Source of the DNA: Scylla paramamosain
Taxonomy: Eukaryota; Arthropoda; Malacostraca; Decapoda; Portunidae
DNA: 64,000 nt
Direction: 5' to 3'
Assembly (NCBI RefSeq): GCF_035594125.1
Contig: NC_087192.1
Span: 11,607,001-11,671,000 of the forward strand
A model generated the notes under the pieces. It was given only the letters and a program-made list of their open reading frames with translations. It did no database searches and was not told the DNA's origin. The stretch's first letter is position 1. Every line of letters starts with the position of its first letter. Shown here one piece after another: positions 48,013-59,210 of the stretch. The position numbers and the translations under genes were made by a program.

Positions 48013-50503
48013 TGTAGGAGGGACACTGACAAAGGGCAACACAAATCCAATAAGTAAAAAAGCCCAATGAGATGCTAGTCCCAATAAAGGGTCCAAAACG
48101 GTAGTCAGAAACTGAAGGATAACGGTCTTGAAACCTCCCTCTTGAAGGAAATCAAGTCATAGGAAGGTGGAAATACAGAAGCAGGCAGGGATTTCTAGAC
48201 TTTACCAGAGAAAGGGATGAATAATTGAGAATACTGGTTAACACTTGCATTAGAAAGATGGACAGAATAAGGGTGAGAGAAATAAGACTGCCTTGTGCAG
48301 CGAGGCCGCGGGAGGAGTGGAGTTAAGATCAGAAGAGCAGTTACCATGAAAATAGCGGTAGAAGACAGCTAGAGATGCAACATTTCGGCGATACGGGAGA
48401 GGCTGAAGACAGTCAGTTAGAGGAGATGAGTTGATGAGACGAAAAGCTTTTGATTCCACCGTCTAGAAGAGCGGTATGAGTGGAACCCCCCCCATCCCCC
48501 AAAGACATGTGAAGCATAATCCTACATGGACGGATAAGGCCCTTGCACAGAGTTAGCAGCTGGTGATAGATGTTTAAGAATCTTCCTGTTGAGGATAGAT
48601 TAAAAAACCTTAGATAGGCACAAAATTAAAGCAATAGGACGGTAGTTTGGGGGATTAGAACGGTCACCCTTTTTAGGAACAGAATGAATGTAGGCAAACT
48701 TCCAGCAAGAAAGAAAGGTAGATGTTGACAGACAGAGCTGAAAGAGTTTGACTAGGCAAGGTCCAAGCACGGAGGCACAGTTTCGGAGAACAATAGGAGG
48801 GACCCATCAAGTCCATAAGCCTTCCGAGGGTTTAGGCCAGCGAGAACATGGAAAACATCATTACGAAGAATTTTAATAGGTAGCATGAAGTACTGAGAGG
48901 GTGGAGGAAAGGGAGGAAAGAGCCCAGAATTGTCCAAGGTAGAATTTGTAGCTAAGGTTTTAAAGAGTTCAGCTTTAGAAATAGATGTCATAGCAGTGGT
49001 GCCATCTGGTTGAAATAAAGGAGGGAAAGAAGAAGAAGCAAGGTTATTGGAGATATTTTTGGCTAGATGCCAGAAGTCACGATAGAAGTTAGACCTTGAA
49101 AGATTTTGACATTTTCTGTTAATGAAGGAGTTTTTGGTTAGTTGGAGAACAGACTTGGCATGGTTCCGGGCAGAAATATAAAGTGCATGAGATTCTGGAA
49201 ATGAAAGGCTTAAGTACCTCTTGTGGGCCACCTCTCTATCATGTATAGCACGAGAACAAGGTTTGGAAGGTTTAGGTCGAGAAAAATAGTAAGGAATGTG
49301 CCCCTCCATGTCAAACATTATCGCCCCTGTTATGCGCTCAGCACACAGAGATGGGTCTCTGACACGGGAACAGTAGTCATTCCAAGAAAAATCAGCAAAA
49401 TACCTCCTCATGTGCCCCCAACTAGCAGAGGCAAAGCACCAGAGGCACCTTCGCTTAGGGGAGTTCCTGAGGAGGGATTGGAGCGATAGGACAAGATACA
49501 GATATGAGATTGTAGTCGGAGGAGCCCAACGGAGAATAGAGGGTGACAGCAGAAGCAGAAGGATTAGAGGTCAGGAAAAGGTCAAGAATGTTGGGCGTAT
49601 CTCCAAGACGGTCAGGAATGCGAGTAGGATGCTGCACCAATTCCTCTAGGTCATGGAGGATAGCAAAGTTGAAAACTAGTTCACCAGGATGGTCAGTGAA
49701 GGGAGAGGAAAGCCAAAGCTGGTAGTGAACATTGAAGTCTCCAAGAATGGAGATCTCTGCAAAAAGGGAAGAGAGTCAGAATGTGCTCCACTTTGAAAGT
49801 TAAGCAGTCAAAGAATTTCCTATAGTCAGAGGAGTTAGGTGAGAGATATACAGCACAGATAAATTTAGTATGAGAGTGACTCTTTAGTCGTAGCCAGATG
49901 CTGTAAAACTCGGAAGATTCAAGAGCGTGGGCACGACAGCAGGTTAAATCGTTGTGCACATAAACGCAACATCCAGCTTTGGATCGAAAATGAGGATAGA
50001 GAAAGTAGGAGGAAAAAGGAAAGGGGCTACTGTCAGTTGCCTCAGACACCTGAGTTTCAGTGAGGAAAAGAAGATGAGGTTTAGAAGAGGAGAGGTGGTG
50101 TTCTACAGATTGAAAATTAGATCTTAGACCACGAATGTTGCAGACGTTAATGAAGAAAAAGTTGAGGGGGGTATCAAGACACTTAGGGTCATCGTCAGAA
50201 AGGCAGTCCTACCTGGGGACATTTGTGGTCCCCTCCCCAGATGGGGACTCCGAGGCTGGTGTAGGAGTCGCCATGAATTTTTAAATTTTGAGTAAAGGGT
50301 GTGTCTGTGTTATTGGGTGCTTGTAGTTTTGTGTGGAGGAAGAGAGTTGTCTTTAGAGGGTAGGCTGTGACTGCCCCCTTGTGTTGTGAGACACAAAGGG
50401 AAACATTCAGTGAGGTCACAGCTGAAATTAATGATAAGTTCACAGCACCCCCTGATCCAGTGCTTTAGACCTCACTGAGAGTAATTATCGTTTTCGGCAG
50501 AGG
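48013..50503 (-). mobile_element. LINE-A copy 11, 5'-complete with internal deletion
   Basis: The 3' end is TATGTAGGAGGGACACTGAC and the 5' end is CTGCCGAAAACGATAATTAC read on the minus strand, shared with copy A5. Around 48560 the copy jumps from the ANS/CAGCTG point of the C-terminus to the RT entry (GTTTAAGAATCTTCC), so the palm with YADD is missing. Minus frames 49411-48752 (219 codons, linker and RT entry) and 50049-49693 (endonuclease) are open. The 5' end lies against Gypsy RNase H sequence, so the LINE probably inserted into copy G4. Confidence 0.9.
48752..49411 (-). pseudogene. LINE-A linker and RT entry region, copy A11
   Basis: Open for 219 codons: MRRYFADFSWNDYCSRVRDP, ITGAIMFDMEGHIPYYFSRP, then AHKRYLSLSFPESHALYISA and FHVLAGLNPRKAYGLDGS. 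This segment lies between endonuclease and RT palm and is shared by copies A4, A5 and A9. It has no catalytic residues of its own. A small in-frame loss (after SKPC) distinguishes it from A5. It ends near CLDLA, just before the palm would begin. Confidence 0.75.
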
Positions 50504-50509
50504 TTGAAT

Positions 50510-51583
50510 TTCTTAGAAACAAACATGATGATTTACTTGGTTATCATCTGGCTGCATCAATACTGCTCCTATTCTAACCTGGCTGGCATTAACAGCCAAA
50601 GCAAAGGTCTGAGAGAAATCACGTGCCATCAATACAGGTAAGCTCAACAGCACAGCCTTCAACTCCACCAAGGCTCCCTCACATTCTTCGGTCCACTCCC
50701 AACGACTCTTCTGTAAGAGGTCGGTTAGAGGGGCAAGTAGGGTCGACGGTAGTAGCCCACTACCCCCGAGGAACTTCTGGAGAGCACAGCAACAGGACAG
50801 GGCGGGGAACCGCCTGATCACCTCTATGGCTTCAGGAGTGGTCACACAGCCATGACCCACCACATATCCCAGGTATTGGACACGAGCTTTAACTAACTCA
50901 CACTTATCGATGTTGACGACTAACCCCGACTCATGGAGTTGTGCAAACAGCGCCTCCACGTTGGTGAGGTGATCTTGCCAGGTCCTGTCATAAATTACTA
51001 CATCATTATTATAGATGACACAGTGGGGTAAGCCCTCTACAACCCGGTCCATCAACCATTGGAAGGTGGCCAGGGCATTTTTGAGGCCATAAGACATGAC
51101 CTGGCACTGATAGACAGCACCGTTGGCCACAAAGCTGGCGATCTCCTTGGCCCGGTCCTTCAAAGGGACTTACCAGTAACTGTTGACAAGGTCGATTTTT
51201 GTAATAAACGTGGCCGTCTAAATGCGATCCACTGAATCGTCTACTCTGGGCAGGGGATAAGTGTCAACCTTCGAGAGGGAGTTAACTTTTCTGAAGTCGA
51301 TACAGAACCTGACCCGGTCATCAGGTTTCGGCTGGAGGGTGACAGGTGAACTCCATACACTATCAACCCTTTTAATTAGCCCATGCTTCAGCATTTAGTC
51401 TAATTCCACTCCCAACAACTGCTGTTTGTGGGGATTCACACGGTAGGGTGATAGTTTCACAGGAACAGCATTGCCCACATTAATATAGTGCTCAACAAGA
51501 GCTGTCCTTCCTGGAATACAGCGAAAGACTGATGGATATTTTCCCAACCGATCCAATATTTCCTGCTGGCACATCCCATCCAA
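50510..51583 (-). pseudogene. Gypsy reverse transcriptase and start of RNase H, G4
   Basis: The N-terminal part reads RTALVEHYINVGNAVPVKLS and SPYRVNPHKQQLLGVELD. A broken stretch follows with RFCIDFRKVNSLSKVDTYPL and KIDLVNSYW, which holds the first catalytic Asp. The 51163-50513 frame (216 codons) continues MSYGLKNALATFQWLMDRVV, then HCVIYNNDVVIYDRTWQDHL, where YLDD of the family is YNND. Later come YLGYVVGHGCVTTPEAIEVI, FLGGSGLLPS and RNase H residues LAVNASQVRIGAVLMQ (Asp changed to Asn). Loss of catalytic acids in both domains and two stops make it inactive. Confidence 0.85.
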
Positions 51584-51625
51584 ATGTCTCAGTTTCTTCT
51601 CCAGGAGCTGTGCACTATTATCTTC

Positions 51626-52500
51626 TCAATGCTCCGTGTGAACACTTGGCTCGGGGCCAAGATCATCAGGTCCCTCTCCTTCATTTCTCAAAAATAAAAC
51701 TAAAGGCGCCTCTTCCACTGCAGAAACTAAAGAGCCTGGCTGGCTATTCTTCCAATAATAAGGCTTCAACATATTAACATGGCAAAGCTGAGCCTGCTTT
51801 CGCCGGTTTAGAGTGGCAACCAGATAATCTATTTCACCCACACGCCTCTCCACTACATAGGAACCACTGTAACGAGCAGCCAGCGGCTGTCCCAGAGTCG
51901 GGAGTAACACAAGCACTTCATCCCCAGGGGCAAAACTTGGTCTTCCGGTCATAGTACATCTTCATGTGCTTCTGAGCCTGGCCTAGGTGCAAACGAGCCA
52001 TCTCGAGTGCTTTCATTAATCTCTCCCGTGTGCACATCACCATGTTGAACAAAGATTCCGGAGGACCAGACTGGGGGCAGCACCAGGCATCTGGAACCAC
52101 ATCCAACGGGCCATGCACACGGTGCTCGAACACCAACAGGTTCGGCGAGAACCCCAACGACTCAGTAGGCGCCTCTCACACAGCAAACATTACATAAGGG
52201 ACCGCCTCATCTCAGTTCTTGTCATGATCCAGACAAAAAGTTGTCAACATGGTTCAACATGGTTTCACATGGTGGTGCCGCTCCTAGTGACCGAGGGTGT
52301 GATAGTCCAAGGTAGTCCAAAATGAGTAAAAAATTGGAGAAGAGCCTTGAGTACCACTTTGAAATGGATACTTCTGATGGGTATGGCTTCTGGCTTTCTC
52401 GTGGTGACATCCATTATAGTCAGCAGGTACTTATAGCCTTCTCGAGAAGGGGGAGAGGACCCACAATATCAATAAGTACTCGGGTGAAGGGAGGGGTGAA
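51626..52500 (-). pseudogene. Gypsy integrase core and C-terminal domain, G4
   Basis: VLIDIVGPLPLLEK at about 52490-52445 holds the first catalytic Asp (D..GPLP). YLLTIMDVTTRKPEAIPI follows in a shifted frame. The segment with the second Asp and the Glu is disrupted between 52320 and 52230, where HFGLP is followed by unrelated-looking residues. DEAVPYVMFAV with two stops and GFSPNLLVFEHRVHGPLDVV belong after the catalytic core. The frame 51952-51626 is the C-terminal domain (PLAARYSGSYVVERRVGEID, CHVNMLKPYY). Integrase would insert the cDNA. Confidence 0.8.
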
Positions 52501-53213
52501 TATAAGTACTCGGGGATAAGGTGAAGAGGTGCTAAGGGTGGCACTTGATTAGGATTGCCCACCATCTGACGTGTAGCAGCACTTACGAATGGTAGCAACA
52601 CCACCCGCCATACTGGGCCATACGAGTGCTTCTCTGAACTTGGATGGCACTACAACTTGGAGTAGTTTTCTTCCATCAACTTCTCTCCACCGACGATACA
52701 AATTTTTCTTTCCTCAGCACAAGGTCTTCCCTACCCTCCATTTCTTTGCCATCTTCTTCCACCTTTGCAAACCATGGAGCCAACTCTTCATCTCCCTGTT
52801 GCCCATCAGTTAGCTCGTCAGGCTCAATCTCATTAAGATCCCTCAGGACTACAGGGTATGGCGGCAGAGGCAAAGCCGACACCCTAGCCCCCCTCCGGCG
52901 TCTGTGGCGTGAGCGAGTCACTCGCTGAGCTGGGTGAAGCCTTATCCTCTCCAGACAACTGACTGGCCGCCGGTTAAGTGGTCCACACTGGTGGGCTACT
53001 ACAGGGACCATTATTCGTCGAGTTCTGGCAATGGAACAGATTGTTCTCTGCCTCCGAGACACTCCGCAGGAAAGGAAACTCCCATCTCCCCAACAGAGTT
53101 AGGAGCCTCCCCGCCCTCGGCACTGACCCCCACCATACCCGACACACATGGCAACAAGCAAATAACCACGGTCGGCTAACAATAGTATGGCAGTCACAAG
53201 GGGTAACGTACAC

Positions 53214-53830
53214 CTAAGGAAAAAAACACCCTATAACAACAACCCCGGAAGCTACAGTCCAGTTCTACTCATGGCGCCATAAAGACCGCCAAAGAACAAA
53301 AACTGAACAGAAAAGCCCAAAGGCAAAAAGGAGGAAAAAGATATCCTCAAAAGGCCGAGCAATCACCGGCCGGCCAGGAAAATAAGAACTCTTTCAGAAG
53401 CTAAACGGTATTCCCCTCCACAGATCAAATACTATGAAGAGTCGTGAAGTAAAGCAGCAGGTATAGAGTCCGAGGTCAAAACAACGGGGACGAGAAGTGA
53501 CGCCTGTGACCGCTGACAACAGAATGACGTATAACCAAGTAGCGTATAAGAACGAAGTAGTGGTGATGGTTAAAGTCTGGAGGACAGTTACACTCGTGCC
53601 ACGTGTCGGTGACGAGTACATTCAAGAAAAACGCTTATAGGACTGTCTTAGGTACTTCACCACCCCCAATTTCTTCAACCAATTTTATCAAAAGGTAAAT
53701 GAATATAACCATATTCTTTTTGTTTTATTTTAATATGTATTATAAAGTCAAATAAATAATATCCTGTGTATATAGCAGCTGCACTGAAAAAAAAATAAAT
53801 AAATATTAATACAGTAACATTAATTATAAC
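53214..53830. other. Unassigned segment upstream of G4
   Basis: No domain recognised. Read on the minus strand this would be upstream of the pol spacer, where protease and gag should be, but no gag or protease motif is visible, so G4 is truncated here or the sequence is unrelated. Confidence 0.45.
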
Positions 53831-54102
<272 letters not shown>

Positions 54103-54112
54103 TTTTTTTTTT

Positions 54113-54212
54113 TTTATGTAGGAGGGCAACAAAAATCCAATAAAAAACAAAATGCCCACTGAGATGCCAGTCACATAAAAGAGTCCAAAGCGGTAGTTAA
54201 AAACTGAAGGTA
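54113..54212 (-). mobile_element. LINE-A copy 12, 100-bp 3' remnant
   Basis: TTATGTAGGAGGGCAACAAA, GCCCACTGAGATGCCAGTC and CCAAAGCGGTAGTTAAAAAC match the 3' UTR of the family. A severely 5'-truncated copy next to poly-T and (AAT)n. Confidence 0.88.
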
Positions 54213-54228
54213 GATATGCTAAATATGC

Positions 54229-54415
54229 AAATTCATTAGCAGGAAAAATTAAATAGTCACTTTCACTGTAACAATATGAAACATGACTTTGTTCCAGTGA
54301 CTGTAATTTGTAATCAATAGTAATGAATAGTAGTTGAACAAATGTCAGCCATGTTCTTTTTGAGAAATACAGACAATATCTAGTACCAGACATGATTCTT
54401 ATGTTAAGTATTTTT
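54229..54415 (+). repeat. Inverted repeat, left arm
   Basis: Shares ATTAGCAGGAAAAAT, CAATATGAAACATGACTTTG, TTCCAGTGACTGTAATTTGT and TGAACAAATG with the reverse complement of 58803-59009. Similarity is high but with indels. Family unknown. Confidence 0.88.
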
Positions 54416-54549
54416 GCAGCCTCTGGTCTTGCTGCAATTACTGTGAATGAAATGTGAAATGAATATTGAAATGAGGTTCTTATTTTACAGTTCTGGAACA
54501 TCCATAACCTCAGGTAGTATGTAACTTATGCGTTTAATAATGGAAAGTA

Positions 54550-54550
<1 letters not shown>

Positions 54551-54598
<48 letters not shown>

Positions 54599-54617
54599 GT
54601 TATTATTATTATTATTT
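54551..54617. repeat. (ATT)n microsatellite
   Basis: About 22 ATT units with one G interruption, at the 3' border of LINE-D. It could derive from a (TAA)n tail of that LINE. Confidence 0.95.
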
Positions 54618-54729
54618 GCAAAATTGCAAATATTTTTCTGTGTTTGTATTGATTTTCCATTTGTTTTCGTAGTTGTTGATTTTTTTTTTCTCTCTCTTTT
54701 TGTTCTCCTTGCGAACATGTTTTTTTTTA

Positions 54730-55582
54730 TTTACCTGCATATGTGATGATTTGTGTGATGTCTGCGTATTGGATATTTATGCTGTCTGTGAGTGGTGTCG
54801 GAATGTCGTGTATGTATAGAGTGGAGAGTGTGGGTGAGATACTACTCCTGTGGTACCCCACTGTGAAGTTGGAGTGGTGGGCTAATGTTGTTATTTAGTG
54901 ATATGGATGCTGATCTATTGTCTAAGAAGCTACATAATATCTTGTTAAGGATGCTGGGTTATTTTATTTGATTAAGCTTATAATTTAGTCCACTTAGCCA
55001 CACCTTGTCAAACGCTTGTGAGACGTCCCTGAGTGTAATGCAACATTGTTTCTTGTCTGATAAAGTTTTTGAGATTGTTTCTACTTTTGTTGCTATTACT
55101 GTGTCTGTGGATCTTGTTCTAAATCCATGTTGGGAGTCTGGTAGGATTTTATTCGATTCAAGGAATGTTCTTGTTTTTTTATTGATTATCTTCTCAAGAA
55201 TTTTTACAAGTACTTCTAGAAGTTAAATTGGTCGGTAGTTAATTGCATCAGTGGTTGGTTTGTTCGGTTTGGTGATGAGCATGATTCTAGCGTGCTTGAA
55301 TAGTTGTGGAAAATAGCCCATGGAGAGAGGGACATTTAGTAGTTTGGTAAAGATTTCAAGTGCCTTGTCTGGTAGGTTTAGTAATGTGGTTTTATTTATT
55401 TTTGTTTCACCAGGTGTGTTGTTTTTTATTTGTTTTATCGTTTGCTTTATTTCTTGTGATGTGATGTGTGCTGTGAAATAGGTATCGTTACTTAGATTGT
55501 CAGGGTTGCCTTGTTGGTTGGATAGTATTTGAGCTTTGTTATTGGTGATGTAATTATTAACTAGCAGTTCTGTATCTATCAT
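54730..55582 (-). pseudogene. LINE-D reverse transcriptase
   Basis: The open frame 55582-55223 reads QAQILSNQQGNPDNLSNDTY, IKQIKNNTPGETKINKTTLL and LFKHARIMLITKPNKPTTDA, ending NYRPI and a stop (Ser codon position in relatives). The same frame continues as ILPDSQHGFRTRSTDTVIAT and RDVSQAFDKVW, with the first catalytic Asp. After a frameshift, SPTLSTLYIHDIP leads to IQYADITQIITYAGK. The Y-x-D-D box has one Asp fewer (YADI), as if three bases were lost. The polymerase is inactive. Confidence 0.8.
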
Positions 55583-55967
55583 ATAGCAGATTTTCTGTGG
55601 GGCTTATTCAAAAAACATTGCTTCATATGTCTCTAAATATTTGTTCTTTATCTTCTACTCTGTATATATATATATTTTTTTTATTGTCTTGTATTAGATA
55701 TGGCTTTGTGCTAGTTTGGCTGCCTCTTAATCTCTATATTTTGCCAAATTTTGGGGGGGTCATTGTAAAGTGTAAGTCCCTTAACCTTGTTTTCAGTTTT
55801 TTTTTTTTTTTATTCTGCTATTTACATTCCCTTATTATATTTTGTTTGATTGTTTTGTAAGTTATGAATGTTGTATATGTCCAGCCATGTTTTAAACTTT
55901 TGTCTAATAGCTTTTTTGCTCACCATTGCAGTTCTTTAACTTTTTTTATTGTAAATGGGTTTGAGGA

Positions 55968-56812
55968 TTATCTGTGTTTTGAAACTGGTATATAGTATAT
56001 TGCATCCATCCAGTATTGTATTGATGTATCTAGTGTGTGTTGTGTCATGTGTGGATCTGTATTGATATTACTTGTTCTGTGTGTTGTGTATTTGTGGAAT
56101 TCCTCCCAGTTTGCTTTCTTAATTAAGTATGTAGATAGTGTTGGTGTTCGTATAGGGCGTGGTGTGATGTTTATAATTATTGGTAAGTGGTCAGATGGTG
56201 ATGTGGGTTCCTGTGTTACTTTAATGTTGTGGTATGTTTTGTTGTTTGAAAGTATAATATCTGGTGTTGATCTTGTGTTGTGTGATATAAATGTTGGAAA
56301 GTCTGCTCCTAAGTGTATTAGTTTGTTATGGTCGATGAACATTTTCATCGCTTTGCCAACACCATTGCTACTTCATTTGTCTATTGTTGGGTGGTGTTCA
56401 TTTAGGTCGCCTATTATAATATGTTGGATATGTTTTTGAAGCTATTCTGTGGAAGTCTGTAATTGGCAAGAATGATCTTCTCGGGGGTAAGTAGATGGTG
56501 GCTATGTTTATGGGTCCTGCAGTAGTTTCAACGGTTATTAGTTTTATATCTGTGTCGTATTTATCTTTTACTTTATGTTTCAGATGCTGTTCAACTAGAA
56601 TTGCTGAGCCGCCATGTGGTTCGTCACTGGAAATTATAAGGTATGTTGTGTAAGTGTGTATTTTTATGTTTGCAGTATTTTTTCAGGCCATGACTATTTA
56701 ACAGGATAATGTCTGGGTTTGTTTCTCTATATTTGTTGGTGAGTGTTGTTCTGATTGTACTCCAGTGTCTGACGTTGTGTTGTAGTATTAGAATGTTATC
56801 CGTGTTGTCCAT
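55968..56812 (-). pseudogene. LINE-D endonuclease
   Basis: ATG at 56812 (just after gag) starts MDNTDNILILQHNVRHWSTI, the usual HN start of the APE-type endonuclease in this class, and NPDIILLNSHGLK follows. After breaks, GGSAILVEQ and ATIYLPPR at 56600-56470 and the frame 56348-55968 (HLGADFPTFISHNTRSTPDI, SPSDHLPIIINITPRP with Ser-Asp-His) complete the domain. Frameshifts lie near 56640 and 56420. The enzyme would nick target DNA. Confidence 0.75.
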
Positions 56813-56818
56813 GATGGA

Positions 56819-56858
<40 letters not shown>

Positions 56859-56938
56859 GTAATTGGAGGGAAGGGATAATAATGCAGAATGTTGTTTTGT
56901 AGTTAGAGGAAGTTTTGTCTTTTATGTTGCTTTCGCTC

Positions 56939-58250
56939 TTAGGCTGGTGGTGTTCTTTCTTGGTACAACCCGTTCCGTATTTTACTGAATCTGGAGTCAT
57001 CTTCAGATACCCAAACTTCGTTCAGGTCTAGATCATTGTTTTTCAGTAGTTTGTAGATCTCTTCTTTATAAGCTGATGATGTGAATGTGTATTTGTATTT
57101 TCCTTCCTCTATCCCTTCTAGAATTTGTCTGTGGTACAACGTTCCTTTAGGCCATCCCATGCTCTTTTTTGTTATTATTTCTATACCTATTGCTTTCCTA
57201 CCTGTTTTTACTGGTGGAGTTTCTTCCTGTTCATTCTCCTCTTCGACATTTACTTCTTCCATCTCTGAACCTCAGTTTCTTGTTGTTTGTCTAGACTGGC
57301 ACTTGCTGGTGCTGAGGCCGCCAGGTTTAGGATTCCTTTTGAGAGGGGTTGTCAGGCATGATTATTGGTGGAATATTGTTTAATTTGAATACTTTGTTTA
57401 TTTTAGTATTGTAAGTCCCAGGATTGGCTAGGTTGTTGATGTGTAAGTGGATAATATAGGTTAGTATGGTCGTCGCTGTTTCTTTCTTGAATCAGTCAGA
57501 AACTCTAGTTGGATTTCACTGCCTGACTGTAGTTTCCTGTATTTTTCTTCTCTTTCCTTTTGTTGTCTTTGATTCTGTTCTTTTGGGACATTTATTTACC
57601 AGAGTTCTGAGTGGTCCTGAACAGTTAAGGCATTTTTTTGTGTCTGAGGTACAATTTTTCCATGTGTGCTCGGAGCTTCCACACTCGGAACATACAATGT
57701 AATTTTTTGACACTGGGCAGTTGTTGGTGGTGTGGTCCTCGAGTGCGTAGCATCTCATGCATGTCAATACTGGTATAAATTCATCCAGCTTGATGTTGTA
57801 TGATGGTATACTCATGTAGAAAGCAAGCATGCCTTTCTCAGTGGCAGTTTTTGATGTGGCGTTTTCTTTTAGGCAGATTTTCATAATTTTTGCTCTTTGG
57901 ATCTTGAAGATGCTTTCAATGCCTCCAGTTATCCATACGTTTTTCTTTAGTAGTTCTTCTTTTATTTCAGGTTCAGTGTGTGAAAAAATGTAGTCATCTG
58001 CATTGAAGAGGATGATGGTTCGCTTCGCTCGCAGTTCAGGTGGTAGTATAGGTCGAAACCTTGATCTTTGAGACCTGCAGAGCATTGTGGCTGGAAGATT
58101 TTATCAACCTCATCATCCGAATGGGTAAGTACCACGTACCGGTGTTGGGATTATCTTTGTAGCGTATATGAGGTGTTCAGATAGAGTTCTGAGTAGTGTT
58201 AGTTTTGTGTTATTGCTATGGTTCGGATGTTTGATCCTTACCCTTGCCAT
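56939..58250 (-). pseudogene. LINE-D ORF1, gag-like RNA-binding protein with zinc knuckles
   Basis: The minus-strand ATG at 58250 sits in a textbook context (GCCACCATGG) and starts MARVRIKHPNHSNN. A frameshift near 58120 leads to the open frame 58085-57516: PPELRAKRTIILFNADDYIF, then knuckle 1 CMRCYALEDHTTNNC, knuckle 2 CSECGSSEHTWKNC and knuckle 3 CLNCSGPLRTLVNKC, whose His is replaced by Leu. The C-terminal part 57262-56939 (TGRKAIGIEIITKKSMGWPK, EVWVSEDDSRFSKIRNG) ends just before ORF2. Such proteins bind element RNA and form the RNP. Breaks near 58120, 57500 and 57280. Confidence 0.82.
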
Positions 58251-58802
58251 GGTGGCATTTCTGTAGTGGTTAGGTAGTTAGGTAGGCTGGTAGATAGTTG
58301 GGTAAGTAGGTAATTGATGGGTAGGTGAGTGGTAAGAACACGGGCAACAAAACAAAATAAACGTTGCAAGCGAGACTGCACCAAGGCAGAGAACACAGCT
58401 AAGGGAAGAAACCTACCTACAGCTAACCCCGTAGTGCTCTCCCGGCTCCAAAAAGCCGTCGAAGGATGCAGGGGTAGCCTTTGTGTGCCCTATTAGAGTT
58501 TGGCCTACCCTGCGGCTTCTTATAACCACCCCTACTAAGGGGCCCCCTTGTGACTAGGTCTGCGCCTATGTCCGCGGGGTTCGGCTTCGTACCACTCTAA
58601 ACAGGGGACTCTAAGGCCAGAAAGGAAGGTATAAGCAGTAATAAAAAGAGCCACACAAGGGGGTGTCCTCAACTAAGTGGGAGGACCACGGTACACAGGC
58701 GGTGTTGTACCAGCGGCTGCCAGTCTCTGAGTGAATTACAAGTGAAGTGGTCTGTCTAATCTGTCTCTCTCTTGGGGGCCGTCCACCAGAGAACTGCAAT
58801 CA

Positions 58803-59009
58803 TACATAACATAGAATCAGGTCTAGTATTAGATTTTGTCTGCATTTCTCAAGGAGAACATGGCTGCCATTTGTTCAGCTACTGTTTATTACCGTCACAC
58901 ATATAACTGACAAATTACAGTCACTGGAACAAAGTCATGTTTCATATTGCTTAATGTTATTTACAGTAAAAGTGAATATTTATTTATTTATTTATTTTTC
59001 CTGCTAATG
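58803..59009 (-). repeat. Inverted repeat, right arm
   Basis: Reverse complement of the 54229-54415 arm. It contains a (TTTA)n stretch (58979-58998) where the left arm has a single AATTAAATA. Confidence 0.88.
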
Positions 59010-59210
59010 TGATAACATTAGACGATACCACCAAGAACCACGCACTGTTGGGTTCCTCATCCCAATTTCTTGTCTGGAGTGGGACTTCTTGCTACATGGA
59101 CATCTTGGTGGAGGTAAGATTCACTGAAAGCGTAATAATCTCTTCTCATATCTTTCAGGGCTCACTCCCTTCCTATTAATCACTGGTTTCCAACATTTGG
59201 TGAGGGGCAT

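Larger units (their letters stand above)
50507..53213 (-). mobile_element. Gmr1-like Gypsy pol fragment G4 (integrase before reverse transcriptase)
   Basis: Reading downward on the minus strand: a spacer with SAEGGEAPNSVG-like residues (53180-53050), integrase core (52490-52000), integrase C-terminal domain (51952-51700), linker, then reverse transcriptase (51583-50700) and the start of RNase H. The open frames are contiguous and without foreign sequence, so integrase truly precedes reverse transcriptase. That is the reverse of most Gypsy elements and typical of the Gmr1 group. The 3' end is cut by LINE-A copy 11. Confidence 0.8.
54618..58802 (-). mobile_element. Non-LTR retrotransposon LINE-D with zinc-knuckle gag (I/Nimb-like)
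   Basis: On the minus strand: a 5' UTR of about 550 bp with CT/GC-rich sequence, a gag-like ORF1 with three CCHC-type knuckles, an endonuclease ORF2 start at 56812, RT entry at 55582-55223 and the palm at 55210-54740. RT breaks off after the YAD box and a thumb piece at an (ATT)n array, so RNase H and 3' UTR are missing. It is bracketed by the inverted repeats at 54.2 and 58.9 kb. Clade assignment is by general motif style only. Confidence 0.8.

Noticed and set aside
52676..53062. Minus-strand 128-codon frame as a gene
   Set aside because: Arg-rich reading across the diverged Gypsy spacer; no family motif, and neighbouring frames carry the conserved pieces.
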